A stretch of 64,000 nucleotides of DNA from UBA4416 sp038327195 (GCA_038327195.1 JBBQKU010000017.1:1-64000); one strand, 5' to 3'. Shown: positions 1 to 8,941, numbered from the stretch's first letter. A program made the numbers and translations. The notes: a model not told the origin generated them from the sequence alone.

Positions 1-1
1 A

Positions 2-952
2 GTTGCATTAGCAGCATTAACTAGCGTTTCATTTGCTCAGCAAGACCCGCAGTTTACTCAGTTTATGCACAGTAAATTAATTTATAACCCTGGTTATGCT
101 GGTACATCGGATGCTATTTGTGCAAACGTTTTGTATCGTCAGCAATGGGTAAATTTTCCTGGTGCTCCCAAAACAGCTCTTGTTAGTTTTGATATGCCTT
201 TAGGTAATTTACCAATTGGTATTGGTTTAAATGTGATGTCTGATCAAATTGGTTTTGATAAATCGTTATTTGCTCGTTTAGCTTTATCTTATAAACGTCA
301 AGTTGGACCAGGTAATTTAGGTATTGGTGTAGATGGTGGTATCTTACAAAAATCTTTTAATGGCGCATGGATTACTCCTGATGGATCGGGTACTTATGAT
401 GCTTCTATTCCTGCTTACACTTCAGGAACTGGAACTTCAATTGCAACAAACGCTGGATTAAATAAAATGTCTTATGATTTAGGTTTTGGTATATATTATG
501 GTATCGCTAATAAAATGTATGTGGGCCTTTCTTCAACTCACTTAACAGCTCAAGATATTTCAGCTAATAGTAATGTTAAATTTGCTTTAGCTCGTCACTA
601 CTATTTAGTTGGAGGTTATACATTTGATTTATCTCCAGTTCATGCTTTAACACCTAATGTAAAAGTAAAATCTGATGGAGCATCTACTCAATTAGATATT
701 AATTTAACTTATATGTATAATAAAACATTTTGGTTTGGTGTTTCTTACCGTATGCAAGATGCAATTGCTCCAATGTTAGGCGCTAAATTCTTAAAAACTA
801 AAAGTTTAAAAATAGGTTATTCATATGATGTAACTACTTCAAAAATTAAAGGTTATAGCTCTGGTACACATGAAGTTATGTTAGGATATTGCTTCAACGT
901 TAAAAAACCAGTTAAGGTAACAAGTTACCAAAATGCAAGATTTTTAGATTAA
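2..952 (+). CDS. porP: PorP/SprF family outer-membrane protein (5' end outside window)
   Basis: Type IX secretion system membrane protein of the PorP/SprF family, a beta-barrel expected in the outer membrane. The frame is open from base 2, so the gene begins before the window. The visible N-terminus is the end of a signal peptide (hydrophobic, then SVSFA-QQDPQFTQF), followed by the family hallmark LIYNPGYAGT and the RQQW motif. Beta-rich, glycine- and tyrosine-rich repeats continue to the C-terminus. It lies directly upstream of gldKLMN, the same order as porP-porK-porL-porM-porN in Porphyromonas gingivalis, which supports PorP rather than an unrelated SprF copy. An internal ATG at 65 is not the true start because the homologous region extends upstream of it. 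Only the first few residues are missing. Confidence 0.9.
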   Translation, partial: VALAALTSVSFAQQDPQFTQFMHSKLIYNPGYAGTSDAICANVLYRQQWVNFPGAPKTALVSFDMPLGNLPIGIGLNVMSDQIGFDKSLFARLALSYKRQVGPGNLGIGVDGGILQKSFNGAWITPDGSGTYDASIPAYTSGTGTSIATNAGLNKMSYDLGFGIYYGIANKMYVGLSSTHLTAQDISANSNVKFALARHYYLVGGYTFDLSPVHALTPNVKVKSDGASTQLDINLTYMYNKTFWFGVSYRMQDAIAPMLGAKFLKTKSLKIGYSYDVTTSKIKGYSSGTHEVMLGYCFNVKKPVKVTSYQNARFLD

Positions 953-1133
953 TTTGTAACCTTTTAAAAAAAAGCACGTTAAAGTCCCTTACAAACTTTA
1001 TTTTGTTTTGTTAATAAGTTGTTAATAAAGTGAAATGTATCTAATTAAAGGTTTGGGATTATAAACTAAAAGAACGCAGAAAAAGGGATTTAGAAATAAA
1101 AATCTTTCAAGCAAAAAAACTAAACAAAGCACT

Positions 1134-2678
1134 ATGAAAAAATTAATTGTATTAGCTTCATTTGTTGCCATTGTTACAGGCTGTAACAAAAAGGTAGGAG
1201 AGTTAGTTGGAGTTGAGGGTCGCGAAAAATGGTTTCAACCAGATCCATTTGGAACACTTTACATTCCAATGGGTAGTTACCATATGGGGCCAAGTGATGA
1301 AGAAATCACAATGGCGCATACAGCCCATTCTAAAATGGTTTCTGTTCAAGCATTTTACATTGATGATTCTGAAATTTCAAATAATGAATACCGTCAATTT
1401 GTGTATTGGGTTCGTGATTCTATTGCTCGTAAATTATTAGCTAATGGTTCTGGTCCTGATGCAGAAGATTTTCAATTACCTCAAGAAGATTTCTTAGCAA
1501 TGTTCCCTGTATATAAAGGAGATAATAATTTACAAGATCCTTACACTAATTGGGAAACGAAAATTAAATGGAATAGTGATGATGAAGATTATCGTTTGGA
1601 TTTACAACCTTTATATTTACCAGAAGGAGAACGTTTCTATAACCGTAAAGAAATAGATACTCGTAAATTAAATTATGAATATTATAGAATTGACATCCGT
1701 TTAGCCGCTTCTAAATATAACCGTTTTTTACCTCAAAAATCACCAGATATTCAAGACGCAACTCATGAATATAAAAAAGCAGATTATATTAATGGCGTAC
1801 ATTTAAATGATGGATTAAATGGAGTACCAGGTACACCTTCAACACCAGTTGGAGACCCAGGTAAAGATCCTAAAACATTAGGTACTTATGATGTAAATGA
1901 TTTTACATCTGTTGGAAATGGAAACTACGCTCCACGTGAACGTAAAGGTGTTGACCGTTCTGTATTTATTTTAAAGGATGTAATTAACGTTTACCCTGAT
2001 ACATTAGCTTGGGTTCATGATTTTACATATTCTTTTAATGAGCCAATGACAAACATGTATTTTTGGCATCCAGCTTATGATGATTATCCAGTTGTTGGTG
2101 TAACTTGGAAACAGGCAAGAGCTTTCAGTATTTGGAGGTCTAATTTATTAAACAACTACTTAATTGGAACTGAACAATCAATAGTAAATGATTTTCGTTT
2201 ACCAACTGAATCTGAGTGGGAATACGCTGCTCGTGGTGGAAATGATTTATCTCCATATCCTTGGGGAGGACCTTATATTCGTAATGCAAGAGGATGTTTC
2301 TTAGGGAACTTTAAACCAATGCGTGGTTCTTATATTGATGATGGTGGATTCCACTCTGTATATATTTACTCATATAATCCAAATGATTATGGTTTATATT
2401 GTATGGCTGGAAACGTTTCGGAATGGACAAGTAATGCATTTGATGAATCAGCTTACGATTTTGCTCATGACTTAAACCCCGATTATGTTTATGAAGCTCA
2501 AGATAAAGATGCTAATGTTCTTAAACGTAAAGTTATTCGTGGTGGTTCTTGGAAAGATGTAGGTTATTACTTACAAGTAAGTTCTCGTACTTATGAGTAC
2601 CAAGATACTGCAAAATGTTATATTGGGTTCCGTAACGTAATGACTTATTTAGGTCGTTCAAAAGGAGATGAAATTTAA
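1134..2678 (+). CDS. gldK: GldK/PorK, T9SS ring lipoprotein with formylglycine-enzyme-like fold
   Basis: Lipoprotein of the T9SS core; with GldN it forms the large periplasmic ring under the outer membrane. A lipobox ends in Cys17 (IVTGC). The sulfatase-modifying-factor (FGE) fold is visible as GTLYIPMGSYHMG near residue 40, FRLPTESEWEYAARGG near 354-370, MAGNVSEWTS near 422 and VIRGGSW near 467. A long insertion of roughly residues 95-300 separates the first motif from the rest, as is usual for GldK and unlike the enzymatic FGE. At 514 aa it is somewhat longer than typical family members. It is the second gene of the operon, 181 bp after porP, and is followed after 102 bp by gldL. Confidence 0.93.
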   Translation: MKKLIVLASFVAIVTGCNKKVGELVGVEGREKWFQPDPFGTLYIPMGSYHMGPSDEEITMAHTAHSKMVSVQAFYIDDSEISNNEYRQFVYWVRDSIARKLLANGSGPDAEDFQLPQEDFLAMFPVYKGDNNLQDPYTNWETKIKWNSDDEDYRLDLQPLYLPEGERFYNRKEIDTRKLNYEYYRIDIRLAASKYNRFLPQKSPDIQDATHEYKKADYINGVHLNDGLNGVPGTPSTPVGDPGKDPKTLGTYDVNDFTSVGNGNYAPRERKGVDRSVFILKDVINVYPDTLAWVHDFTYSFNEPMTNMYFWHPAYDDYPVVGVTWKQARAFSIWRSNLLNNYLIGTEQSIVNDFRLPTESEWEYAARGGNDLSPYPWGGPYIRNARGCFLGNFKPMRGSYIDDGGFHSVYIYSYNPNDYGLYCMAGNVSEWTSNAFDESAYDFAHDLNPDYVYEAQDKDANVLKRKVIRGGSWKDVGYYLQVSSRTYEYQDTAKCYIGFRNVMTYLGRSKGDEI

Positions 2679-2780
2679 CCAACTTACACAAGAAATAAAC
2701 ACAAAAAATAAACACAAAAATAAACACACAAACACAAACACAAAACTAACTAAACACAAACCACTAAAAACTACACAACT
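2679..2780 (+). other. A/C-rich, G-depleted spacer between gldK and gldL
   Basis: This 102-bp spacer is almost purely A and C on the coding strand, with short AACACAAA-like units repeated several times and only one or two G residues. It would give an unstructured leader before gldL. No ribosome binding site of Shine-Dalgarno type is visible, as is common in Bacteroidota, where A-rich leaders favour initiation. Its role as a translation enhancer is inferred only from composition. Confidence 0.5.
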
Positions 2781-3578
2781 ATGAGCAAACTCCCTAAAGT
2801 AACCGGTTTTAAAAAGTATTTACATTTAGCATCTTGTTTTGGTGCATCTATTGTAATTGTTGGAGCCCTATTTAAAATCATGCACTGGCCAGGTTGTGAC
2901 GTGGCTCTTATCGCTGGTCTTGGAACAGAAGCAATTTTATTTATATTATTTGGTTTAGATATTCCACATGAAGAATATGATTGGACATTAGCATACCCAG
3001 AATTAGGTGGTATGGGTGGTCATGATGAAGAACATGAAACTGTAAAAAGTGGCTTACCAGTTTCTAATCAATTAGACGAAATGTTAGCAGAAGCTAAAAT
3101 TGGGCCTGAATTAATTGAAAGTTTAGGTGCTGGTATGCGTTCATTAAGTGATAATGCATCTAAAATGGGTGATTTATCAAATGCGCATTTAGCTACTAAC
3201 GAATATGTTGACAGCGTAAAATCTGCTTCTCAAAAAGTTTCTAATTTAGCTGATACTTATAGTAAAGCAGCTGAATCAATGGTGAGTCTTGCATCTTCAA
3301 ATGATGCTGGTGCTTCAATTGGTGATTCTTTAGGAAAAGTTTCTTCAAACTTAACAGCTTTAAACGCAACTTACGAATTACAATTACAAGGATCTAGAAA
3401 TCACTTAGAAGCAACTGAGAAATTCTACGGTGGATTAGCTGATTTAATGAAAAACTTACACGATTCTGTTGATGATACTAAAAAATATCGTCAAGAAATG
3501 TCTACGTTATCTTCTAATTTAACTGCATTAAACGGTATCTACGGAAACATGTTAGGTGCTATGAATTATAATAAATAG
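2781..3578 (+). CDS. gldL: GldL/PorL, T9SS inner-membrane motor subunit
   Basis: Inner-membrane component that with GldM forms the proton-driven motor of the T9SS and gliding machinery. Two transmembrane helices are seen at about residues 14-34 and 41-58, joined by the short loop HWPGCD. Glu50 in the second helix (GLGTEAILFILFG) sits where the functionally important membrane glutamate of GldL is expected. The rest (about residues 90-265) is cytoplasmic, Ala/Ser/Leu-rich and probably coiled-coil, ending in repeated SSNLTALN blocks near 195 and 247. Its length of 265 aa is slightly above the usual ~215-250. A perfect hairpin lies between this gene and gldM. Confidence 0.93.
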   Translation: MSKLPKVTGFKKYLHLASCFGASIVIVGALFKIMHWPGCDVALIAGLGTEAILFILFGLDIPHEEYDWTLAYPELGGMGGHDEEHETVKSGLPVSNQLDEMLAEAKIGPELIESLGAGMRSLSDNASKMGDLSNAHLATNEYVDSVKSASQKVSNLADTYSKAAESMVSLASSNDAGASIGDSLGKVSSNLTALNATYELQLQGSRNHLEATEKFYGGLADLMKNLHDSVDDTKKYRQEMSTLSSNLTALNGIYGNMLGAMNYNK

Positions 3579-3590
3579 CATTAAATAATT

Positions 3591-3626
3591 AACCAACTTA
3601 TATAATTGAATTTATATAAGTTGGTT
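3591..3626 (+). terminator. Perfect 15-bp hairpin between gldL and gldM
   Basis: AACCAACTTATATAA (3591-3605) and its exact complement at 3612-3626 form a 15-bp stem with a 6-base loop. The run of T needed for a classical intrinsic terminator is missing (TCTAAATTC follows), so it is better read as an mRNA-stabilising, processing or partial-attenuation structure inside the gld operon than as a full stop. Confidence 0.6.
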
Positions 3627-3670
3627 CTAAATTCATTAAAATATAAATCTAAAAGTAATTAAATAATAAT

Positions 3671-5344
3671 ATGGGAGGCGGTAAAGAAACCCCAAGACAA
3701 AAGATGATTGGTATGATGTATCTCGTACTAACAGCGCTCTTGGCAATGAATGTATCTAAACAAATTTTGCAAGGATATATGTCAGTAAATGAAAGTTTAG
3801 TGACATCAATCAAAAATTTAAAAGAGAATAATGAACGTGTAACAAAATCGTTTCAAGGTTCGATTGACGGAAATGCAGCTGCAAAACCTTATTACGATAA
3901 GGCAGTTGAATGTCAAAAAGAAATAAGAGAAGTAGAAAAGTATATTTATGAATTAAGATCAAAAGTTATTGCTGAAACAGAACCAACTGCTAAGAAAAAC
4001 GAAAAGATTGCAGATACTATAAATATGCGTCGTATGGAAGCTCCTGATAACTTTGATATGCCAAGTCATGTACTAGGTATTTCAAATCCTAAGCAACCTA
4101 CAAAAGGCCCTTGGACTGCAGACGAATTAAAAGGCAAGTTAACTAAGTTACAAGAAAAATTAGTTTCTATTGTTGACGGTATGCAAAAAGATCCAAAATC
4201 TAAATTTATGGACGAAGATTATCAAGGTATTAAAAAGAAATTTATGTCTTTAAAGCCTGTTGATAGTAAACGTAAAGAAGGTAGTACAGAGTTTAACTGG
4301 GAGATGGATAATTTTTATCATTTACCTTTAGCTGCAGTAGTTACTAACTTAAATAAATTTCAAACAGATTTAAAAAACGTTGAAGCTGAAATTCTTCAAG
4401 TGTTTTCTGGAGCGAGTGGAAAATTAGCGATTAAGTTTGATCATTTAGAGGCTAAAGTAATTGCACCATCTTCTTATATTCAAGCAGGTCAACCATATTC
4501 TGCTGACATTTTATTAGTAGCTTCTTCTTCTAAAACTGGAGCTGGTGATATTGAATTTTTAATTGGTGCGGATACTACCACCAAAGATGCTTCTAAAGTT
4601 GGTGGTACTATAATCGATATGGCAAATGGTATGGGTAAATATACTACCCCTACTGGTGGACAAGGAGAGCAAACTTTTAAAGGTGTTATTAAATTTAAAA
4701 AACCAGATGGTACTTTTGATGTATATCCTTTTGGAGGTATGTATATGGTAGCAGCTCCTGCAGTAGCTATTGAACCAGAAAAAATGAATGTATTTTATAT
4801 TGGGGTTGAAAATCCAATTGCAGTTTCTGCAGCTGGCGTTTCTCCAACTAATTTATTAGTAAATGCTACTGGTGGTGGTGTTACTAAAACTGGAGGTGCT
4901 GGTGGTAAATTTATTTTAAAATTTTCTACTCCTGGAGAATGTTTAATCTCTGTATCTGCAAAAACTGCTGACGGAACTAAACCACAAGGTCCTCCTAAAA
5001 AGTTCCGTGTTAAGAAAATTCCTGATCCAGTTGCAAAAGTGGGTGGTAAAACAGGAAATGTTGATATGAAAAAATCTGAATTAGCATCTATCGCTGGGGT
5101 TGGGGCAGAATTAGCAGGATTTGATTTTGACGCTAAATTTATTGTTGTATCATTTGAATTAAGTGCCGTTGTAAAAGGAAACTTAAAAAGTGAAGTTTGT
5201 TCTGGTAACAATTTATCATCTGGAGCAAAATCAGTTTTGGCTTCTTGTGGTGTAGGTAGTAAAATATTTGTTGATAACGTTAAGGCTAAAGGTCCTGATG
5301 GAACAATAAGAAATATACCCGGAGTAACAATCAAAGTAAAATAA
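3671..5344 (+). CDS. gldM: GldM/PorM, T9SS motor stalk protein
   Basis: Single-pass inner-membrane protein whose long periplasmic part links the GldL motor to the GldK/GldN ring. The N-terminus MGGGKETPRQKMIGMMYLVLT is the very conserved family start, with the membrane helix at about residues 12-30. It is followed by a helical segment (about 35-240) and beta-rich periplasmic domains to residue 557; the family normally runs about 500-520 aa. The final domain contains Gly/Thr-rich strands and the PVAKVGGKTG segment near 455. Start ATG 3671 is fixed by the conserved N-terminus. Six bases separate its stop codon from gldN, so the two are surely co-transcribed and probably translationally coupled. 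Confidence 0.95.
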   Translation: MGGGKETPRQKMIGMMYLVLTALLAMNVSKQILQGYMSVNESLVTSIKNLKENNERVTKSFQGSIDGNAAAKPYYDKAVECQKEIREVEKYIYELRSKVIAETEPTAKKNEKIADTINMRRMEAPDNFDMPSHVLGISNPKQPTKGPWTADELKGKLTKLQEKLVSIVDGMQKDPKSKFMDEDYQGIKKKFMSLKPVDSKRKEGSTEFNWEMDNFYHLPLAAVVTNLNKFQTDLKNVEAEILQVFSGASGKLAIKFDHLEAKVIAPSSYIQAGQPYSADILLVASSSKTGAGDIEFLIGADTTTKDASKVGGTIIDMANGMGKYTTPTGGQGEQTFKGVIKFKKPDGTFDVYPFGGMYMVAAPAVAIEPEKMNVFYIGVENPIAVSAAGVSPTNLLVNATGGGVTKTGGAGGKFILKFSTPGECLISVSAKTADGTKPQGPPKKFRVKKIPDPVAKVGGKTGNVDMKKSELASIAGVGAELAGFDFDAKFIVVSFELSAVVKGNLKSEVCSGNNLSSGAKSVLASCGVGSKIFVDNVKAKGPDGTIRNIPGVTIKVK

Positions 5345-5350
5345 ATCATT

Positions 5351-6199
5351 ATGATAAATTTCAAACATATCTTGTTTTGTGCTGTAGCTCTTGTAGCTGC
5401 AACAAACATTAATGCTCAACCTAGTATTTACCAACCTGGTGATTATAAGGATGGTATTTATGATAAAGAAAATTCTAACAACCGTCGTTTTATTCCATAC
5501 ACTCACCTTCGTGAAGGTGATGTAACATGGGAAAAGCGTGTTTGGAGAGAAATTGATATGCGTGAAAAACAAAATCAACAATTGTATTTCCCAATTGAAC
5601 CAGTTGTAAGCCGTATATCTTTCTTGCAATTGATTTTTAAATATGTTTTGAAGAATGAATTAATGGCTTTTAATGATGAAGAATTTCAACAACCATTAGA
5701 GCCTTCTGTTATTCGTAATAAAATTGTGAAAATTGATACAGTTGAACAATTGTCATATTTAGAAGATGGTTCTGAAGTTTCTACCCGTGTAGGTACTGCT
5801 GATTCAACTTGGATGTTTAGACAATTTCGTAAAATTCGTATAAAAGAAGATTGGTTTTTTGATAAACAAAAGTCAGTTTTAGAAGTACGTATTTTAGGTT
5901 TAGGTATTTATACATATGATGAAGAGAAAGAAGCTCCAAAAGAACAATTTTGGGTTTATTTCCCAGCTTGTCGTCCATTTTTTGCTAAACACGAAGTTTA
6001 CAATTCTAAGAATGATGCTGAGCGTAGAACCTTTGAAGATATATTTTGGAAACGTCAATTTGCTAGTGTTGCAACTAAAGAAACGAATGTGTTTGACCGT
6101 CAAATTATGGAATACACAAAAGGAATTGATGCTTTATTAGAATCTGATCGTATTAAAAACGATATTTTTAGATGGGAGCATGACTTATGGCATTTCTAA
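5351..6199 (+). CDS. gldN: GldN/PorN, T9SS periplasmic ring protein
   Basis: Periplasmic partner of GldK in the T9SS ring. A cleavable signal peptide is visible (residues 1-22, ending NINA-QP). The body carries family features such as VTWEKRVWREIDMREKQN (about residues 58-75), LEVRILGLGIYTYDEEK near 180 and the PACRPFFAKHEVYN segment near 205. Length 282 aa matches GldN/PorN. It is the last gene of the operon and is followed within 20-60 bp by a strong terminator, which closes the porP-gldKLMN unit. Confidence 0.93.
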   Translation: MINFKHILFCAVALVAATNINAQPSIYQPGDYKDGIYDKENSNNRRFIPYTHLREGDVTWEKRVWREIDMREKQNQQLYFPIEPVVSRISFLQLIFKYVLKNELMAFNDEEFQQPLEPSVIRNKIVKIDTVEQLSYLEDGSEVSTRVGTADSTWMFRQFRKIRIKEDWFFDKQKSVLEVRILGLGIYTYDEEKEAPKEQFWVYFPACRPFFAKHEVYNSKNDAERRTFEDIFWKRQFASVATKETNVFDRQIMEYTKGIDALLESDRIKNDIFRWEHDLWHF

Positions 6200-6218
6200 T
6201 CTAATTATAGTACGAATT

Positions 6219-6258
6219 AAAATCCCCATCAACTTGTTGATGGGGATTTTTTATTTTT
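6219..6258 (+). terminator. Intrinsic terminator after gldN
   Basis: AATCCCCATCAA (6221-6232) and its exact complement (6237-6248) form a 12-bp stem with a CTTG loop, followed by a T-run to 6258. This is a textbook rho-independent terminator for the gld operon. Confidence 0.9.
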
Positions 6259-6440
6259 AATAAAATGACGTTTTATAGAAGGATTATACCGAATACAGAT
6301 AAAACATAGTCCAATTTCAGCAAAGGCTTATTGTACAATTTTTATGTTGTATCGACATAACCAATTATTAATTATTTTCATTAATTGGATTAAAAAAATA
6401 ATTGTAATTGGCATTACACATTTAGATTTTTCACTAAAAA
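6259..6440. repeat. Gene-free spacer with a dispersed repeat copy (6308-6360)
   Basis: No gene is seen between the gldN and glyA terminators. Bases 6308-6360 (…CCAATTT-AGCAAAG…CAATTTTTAT-TTGTA…) resemble 62626-62678 near groEL at most positions, suggesting a degenerate dispersed intergenic repeat. No inverted ends or coding potential were recognised. Confidence 0.4.
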
Positions 6441-6476
6441 AATAAACCCAAACTAATTTAGCTTGGGTTTATTTTT
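6438..6476 (-). terminator. Intrinsic terminator of glyA
   Basis: AATAAACCCAA (6441-6451) pairs exactly with TTGGGTTTATT (6463-6473) around an 11-base loop. Read on the minus strand it is followed by a long T-run (the A-run at 6435-6442), placing it just past the glyA stop codon. Confidence 0.85.
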
Positions 6477-6501
6477 GTTTGTATTAAGAGCAAATCAATT
6501 A

Positions 6502-7776
6502 TTAATCTTTAAATAATGGGTATTTACTCATCATTGTATTAATTTTCGTTTTTAATTTTGCAATTTCCTTTGGATTATCCTTGTGCTTTAATGCCGCATC
6601 AATATATTCAACAACCTTAAGGCAGTCTTTTTCTTTCAATCCACGACTCGTAATAGCAGGTGTGCCAATACGTATACCTGAAGTAACAAATGGCGATTTG
6701 TCATCAAATGGCACCATATTTTTATTAACTGTGATATCAGCTTCACCTAATGCTTTTTCTGCTTCTTTTCCAGTAAGATTTTTGCTTCTTAAATCTATTA
6801 ACATACAGTGATTATCTGTACCACCCGAAATTATTTTATACCCTTTTTCAATTAAAGCTTTAGCCATAACCTGAGCATTTTTTATTACTTGTACACAGTA
6901 ATGCATGTATTCATCACTTAAACATTCGCCATATGCCACTGCTTTTGCAGCAATCACGTGTTCTAATGGTCCACCTTGTGTTCCAGGAAAAACCCCCATG
7001 TCTAAACAAGCACTCATCATTTTTAATTCACCCTTTGGTGTTTTTTCACCCATAGGATTTTCAAAATCTTTACCCATCATAATCATTCCTCCACGCGGCC
7101 CACGTAATGTTTTGTGAGTTGTAGTCGTTACAATGTGGCAATGCGGTAACGGATCATTTAAAATGCCTTTAGCTATTAAACCAGATGGATGAGATATATC
7201 TGCTAATAATAAGGCACCAACTGAATCTGCTATTTTGCGTAAGCGAGCATAATCCCAATCTCTAGAATAGGCTGATGCACCACAAATTAACATTTTAGGT
7301 TTTTCTTTTTTAGCTGTTTCTTCAACTTTATCGTAATTAACTTTTCCTGTTTTTTCTTCAACACCATAAAATGTAGCACGATATAATTTTCCTGAAAAAT
7401 TTACTGGCGAACCATGCGTTAAATGTCCTCCATGTGATAAATCAAAGCCTAAAATAGTATCGCCAGGTTTAAGGCAAGCTAACATAACAGCCGCATTTGC
7501 TTGTGCTCCCGAATGTGGTTGCACATTTACCCAAACTGCACCAAATAATTCTTTTGCTCTGTCAATGGCTAATTGTTCAACTTTGTCAACTACTTCGCAA
7601 CCACCATAATAACGTTTATTTGGTAGGCCTTCAGCATATTTATTGGTTAATACGCTACCCATAGCTTTCATTACTTGATCGCTCACATAATTTTCACTTG
7701 CAATAAGTTCAATTCCTCGGGTTTGGCGTTCCTTTTCTTCTTTAATCAGTTTAAAAATTGCGGTGTCTTTTTTCAT
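6502..7776 (-). CDS. glyA: Serine hydroxymethyltransferase
   Basis: PLP enzyme converting serine and tetrahydrofolate to glycine and 5,10-methylene-THF in the cytosol. Clear family motifs include RQTRGIELIASENYVS near residue 15, VNVQPHSGAQAN near 80, LADISHPSGL near 200, and the PLP-lysine motif TTTTHKTLRGPRGG near 225. About 424 aa, the usual length. I choose the ATG at 7776 (MKKDTAIFKL) over an upstream in-frame ATG at 7842, because the extra residues overlap the preceding gene and are not part of the family. Its start lies 4 bp after the stop of the exosortase-associated gene, so it is the last gene of that minus-strand operon, though functionally unrelated. Confidence 0.96.
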   Translation of the reverse strand: MKKDTAIFKLIKEEKERQTRGIELIASENYVSDQVMKAMGSVLTNKYAEGLPNKRYYGGCEVVDKVEQLAIDRAKELFGAVWVNVQPHSGAQANAAVMLACLKPGDTILGFDLSHGGHLTHGSPVNFSGKLYRATFYGVEEKTGKVNYDKVEETAKKEKPKMLICGASAYSRDWDYARLRKIADSVGALLLADISHPSGLIAKGILNDPLPHCHIVTTTTHKTLRGPRGGMIMMGKDFENPMGEKTPKGELKMMSACLDMGVFPGTQGGPLEHVIAAKAVAYGECLSDEYMHYCVQVIKNAQVMAKALIEKGYKIISGGTDNHCMLIDLRSKNLTGKEAEKALGEADITVNKNMVPFDDKSPFVTSGIRIGTPAITSRGLKEKDCLKVVEYIDAALKHKDNPKEIAKLKTKINTMMSKYPLFKD

Positions 7777-7780
7777 AAGT

Positions 7781-8260
7781 TTATTTTTTGTCAGTATTAA
7801 ATTTCGAATAGAGTGTTGATGTGGCAATCGTAAAAAATGCAACTAACGGCGATTGAGCAATACCCATCAACCATCTGCTAAATGTATATTCGTCGCCCGA
7901 TAGTTGATTTTTAATTATGTAATTATAAGCCATTGTTATGCTTGCTAGTATCAGTAACAAAGCATAAATATAAACAATCCATCGTGTTATTTTTTTGTTG
8001 TCGCAAATATTTTTTACAGAATAAAATGAAACTAAAAAATAGAGAATAAAATACAGAATAGTTAAGGGATATTTTAAATAATAAATTGTTTCATAGTCAA
8101 AATTTGATAAAAAACGTAAGCTTTCAGGAATAATGATATCATTATTATGATAATATAATTTATAAAGCTGATTATTTATGTTAACAAACAAAAACTCTCT
8201 GGTAAAGCCTAAAATAGCGAACAAACTTAAAAATATGACGTATTTTAAAACGGACTTCAT
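7781..8260 (-). CDS. Exosortase F system-associated membrane protein
   Basis: Integral membrane protein of 159 aa with about four to five hydrophobic helices (roughly residues 5-22, 60-80, 92-112 and 130-150). The N-terminal GFTREFLFVNINNQL segment after the first helix, the tyrosine-rich loop and the hydrophobic C-terminus fit the small family repeatedly found next to XrtF in Flavobacteriia. Its start codon overlaps the stop of the exosortase gene by one base (ATGA-type junction), a sign of tight coupling. Function is not known from sequence; the constant pairing with XrtF suggests an accessory role in protein sorting. Confidence 0.8.
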   Translation of the reverse strand: MKSVLKYVIFLSLFAILGFTREFLFVNINNQLYKLYYHNNDIIIPESLRFLSNFDYETIYYLKYPLTILYFILYFLVSFYSVKNICDNKKITRWIVYIYALLLILASITMAYNYIIKNQLSGDEYTFSRWLMGIAQSPLVAFFTIATSTLYSKFNTDKK

Positions 8261-8784
8261 TAATCTATTTTTTGATTAGCAAATTTGTTGACCCAAAGCA
8301 TCCATAAGCCAAAAACAAAGCTGTAGGCAATAAACGTAAACGTATAAGTATGATTAAAATTAAGATATTCAGGGTAATAAAATGCAATAAGGGCAAGGCT
8401 AACGATGCGAAGCAGATTTAATATATAAACCAAAATGATACCTAGTGGTAAATACCAGAGTTTGTTTTTGAAATTTCCTGGATATGAAATAATAAAAATG
8501 GCAAATAAAAACATAAGTGTGATGCCATTACAAGGTCCGCCAATCCATACCCCATTTGAACCATCAATTCCGAAAACCTGAAAATCATTAACTTCTTTAC
8601 TGGCAAAGGTTTTGTAATTTAAAACATCAAAAATGGCTGTACAAAATTTGATAATAATTCGTATAAAATATTGATCAAATAAGGTGTATTTTTTTAGTAC
8701 TTCATAAATAAAATAACAGGATCCATATAGTATTACTGCCCTAATAATGAATTTATGAAATGTATTTAATTTGCCAATTACCAT
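8260..8784 (-). CDS. xrtF: Exosortase family protein XrtF
   Basis: Multi-pass membrane cysteine transpeptidase-like enzyme expected to cleave C-terminal sorting tails and perhaps transfer the protein to a surface acceptor. The exosortase catalytic triad is visible: Cys85 in GGPCNGITL, Arg126 in LNLLRIVSL and His145 in NFNHTYT, each at the membrane-helix borders expected for the family. At 174 aa it is a short exosortase without an added C-terminal domain, as XrtF is. The adjacent associated protein supports the F type; XrtN- or XrtX-like subtypes cannot be excluded without profile scores. It lies between a small tail-bearing protein upstream and the associated protein downstream. Confidence 0.85.
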   Translation of the reverse strand: MVIGKLNTFHKFIIRAVILYGSCYFIYEVLKKYTLFDQYFIRIIIKFCTAIFDVLNYKTFASKEVNDFQVFGIDGSNGVWIGGPCNGITLMFLFAIFIISYPGNFKNKLWYLPLGIILVYILNLLRIVSLALIAFYYPEYLNFNHTYTFTFIAYSFVFGLWMLWVNKFANQKID

Positions 8785-8909
8785 TGCATTTATAATAATA
8801 GCTTAAATTAAGATTTGGAAATTAAATGTATTTTGACTGCTGTTATTCAAGGAAGTATCGATTTTTTTGGATGAGAGAATTGATTGTCTTTTATGATTAA
8901 CCTTAAATA

Positions 8910-8936
8910 AAAACCCCCAAAACGAGGGGGGTTAAA
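8910..8936 (-). terminator. Intrinsic terminator after the small PID-tail gene
   Basis: AACCCCC (8912-8918) pairs with GGGGGTT (8927-8933). On the minus strand the stem is followed by TTTTTATTT, giving a terminator 9 bp or so after the stop codon of the 8942-9157 gene, so that gene is transcribed separately from, or in excess of, xrtF. Confidence 0.8.
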
Positions 8937-8941
8937 ATGAG

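Noticed and set aside
1207..1440. Second small frame inside gldK
   Set aside because: Out-of-frame reading within the conserved GldK coding sequence.
4795..5409. Long minus-strand open frame opposite gldM
   Set aside because: It lies wholly within the well-supported gldM/gldN coding region, has no recognisable domain, and arises from codon bias on the other strand.
6581..7117. Plus-strand open frames opposite glyA
   Set aside because: Antisense shadows of a strongly supported enzyme; no domains or start signals.
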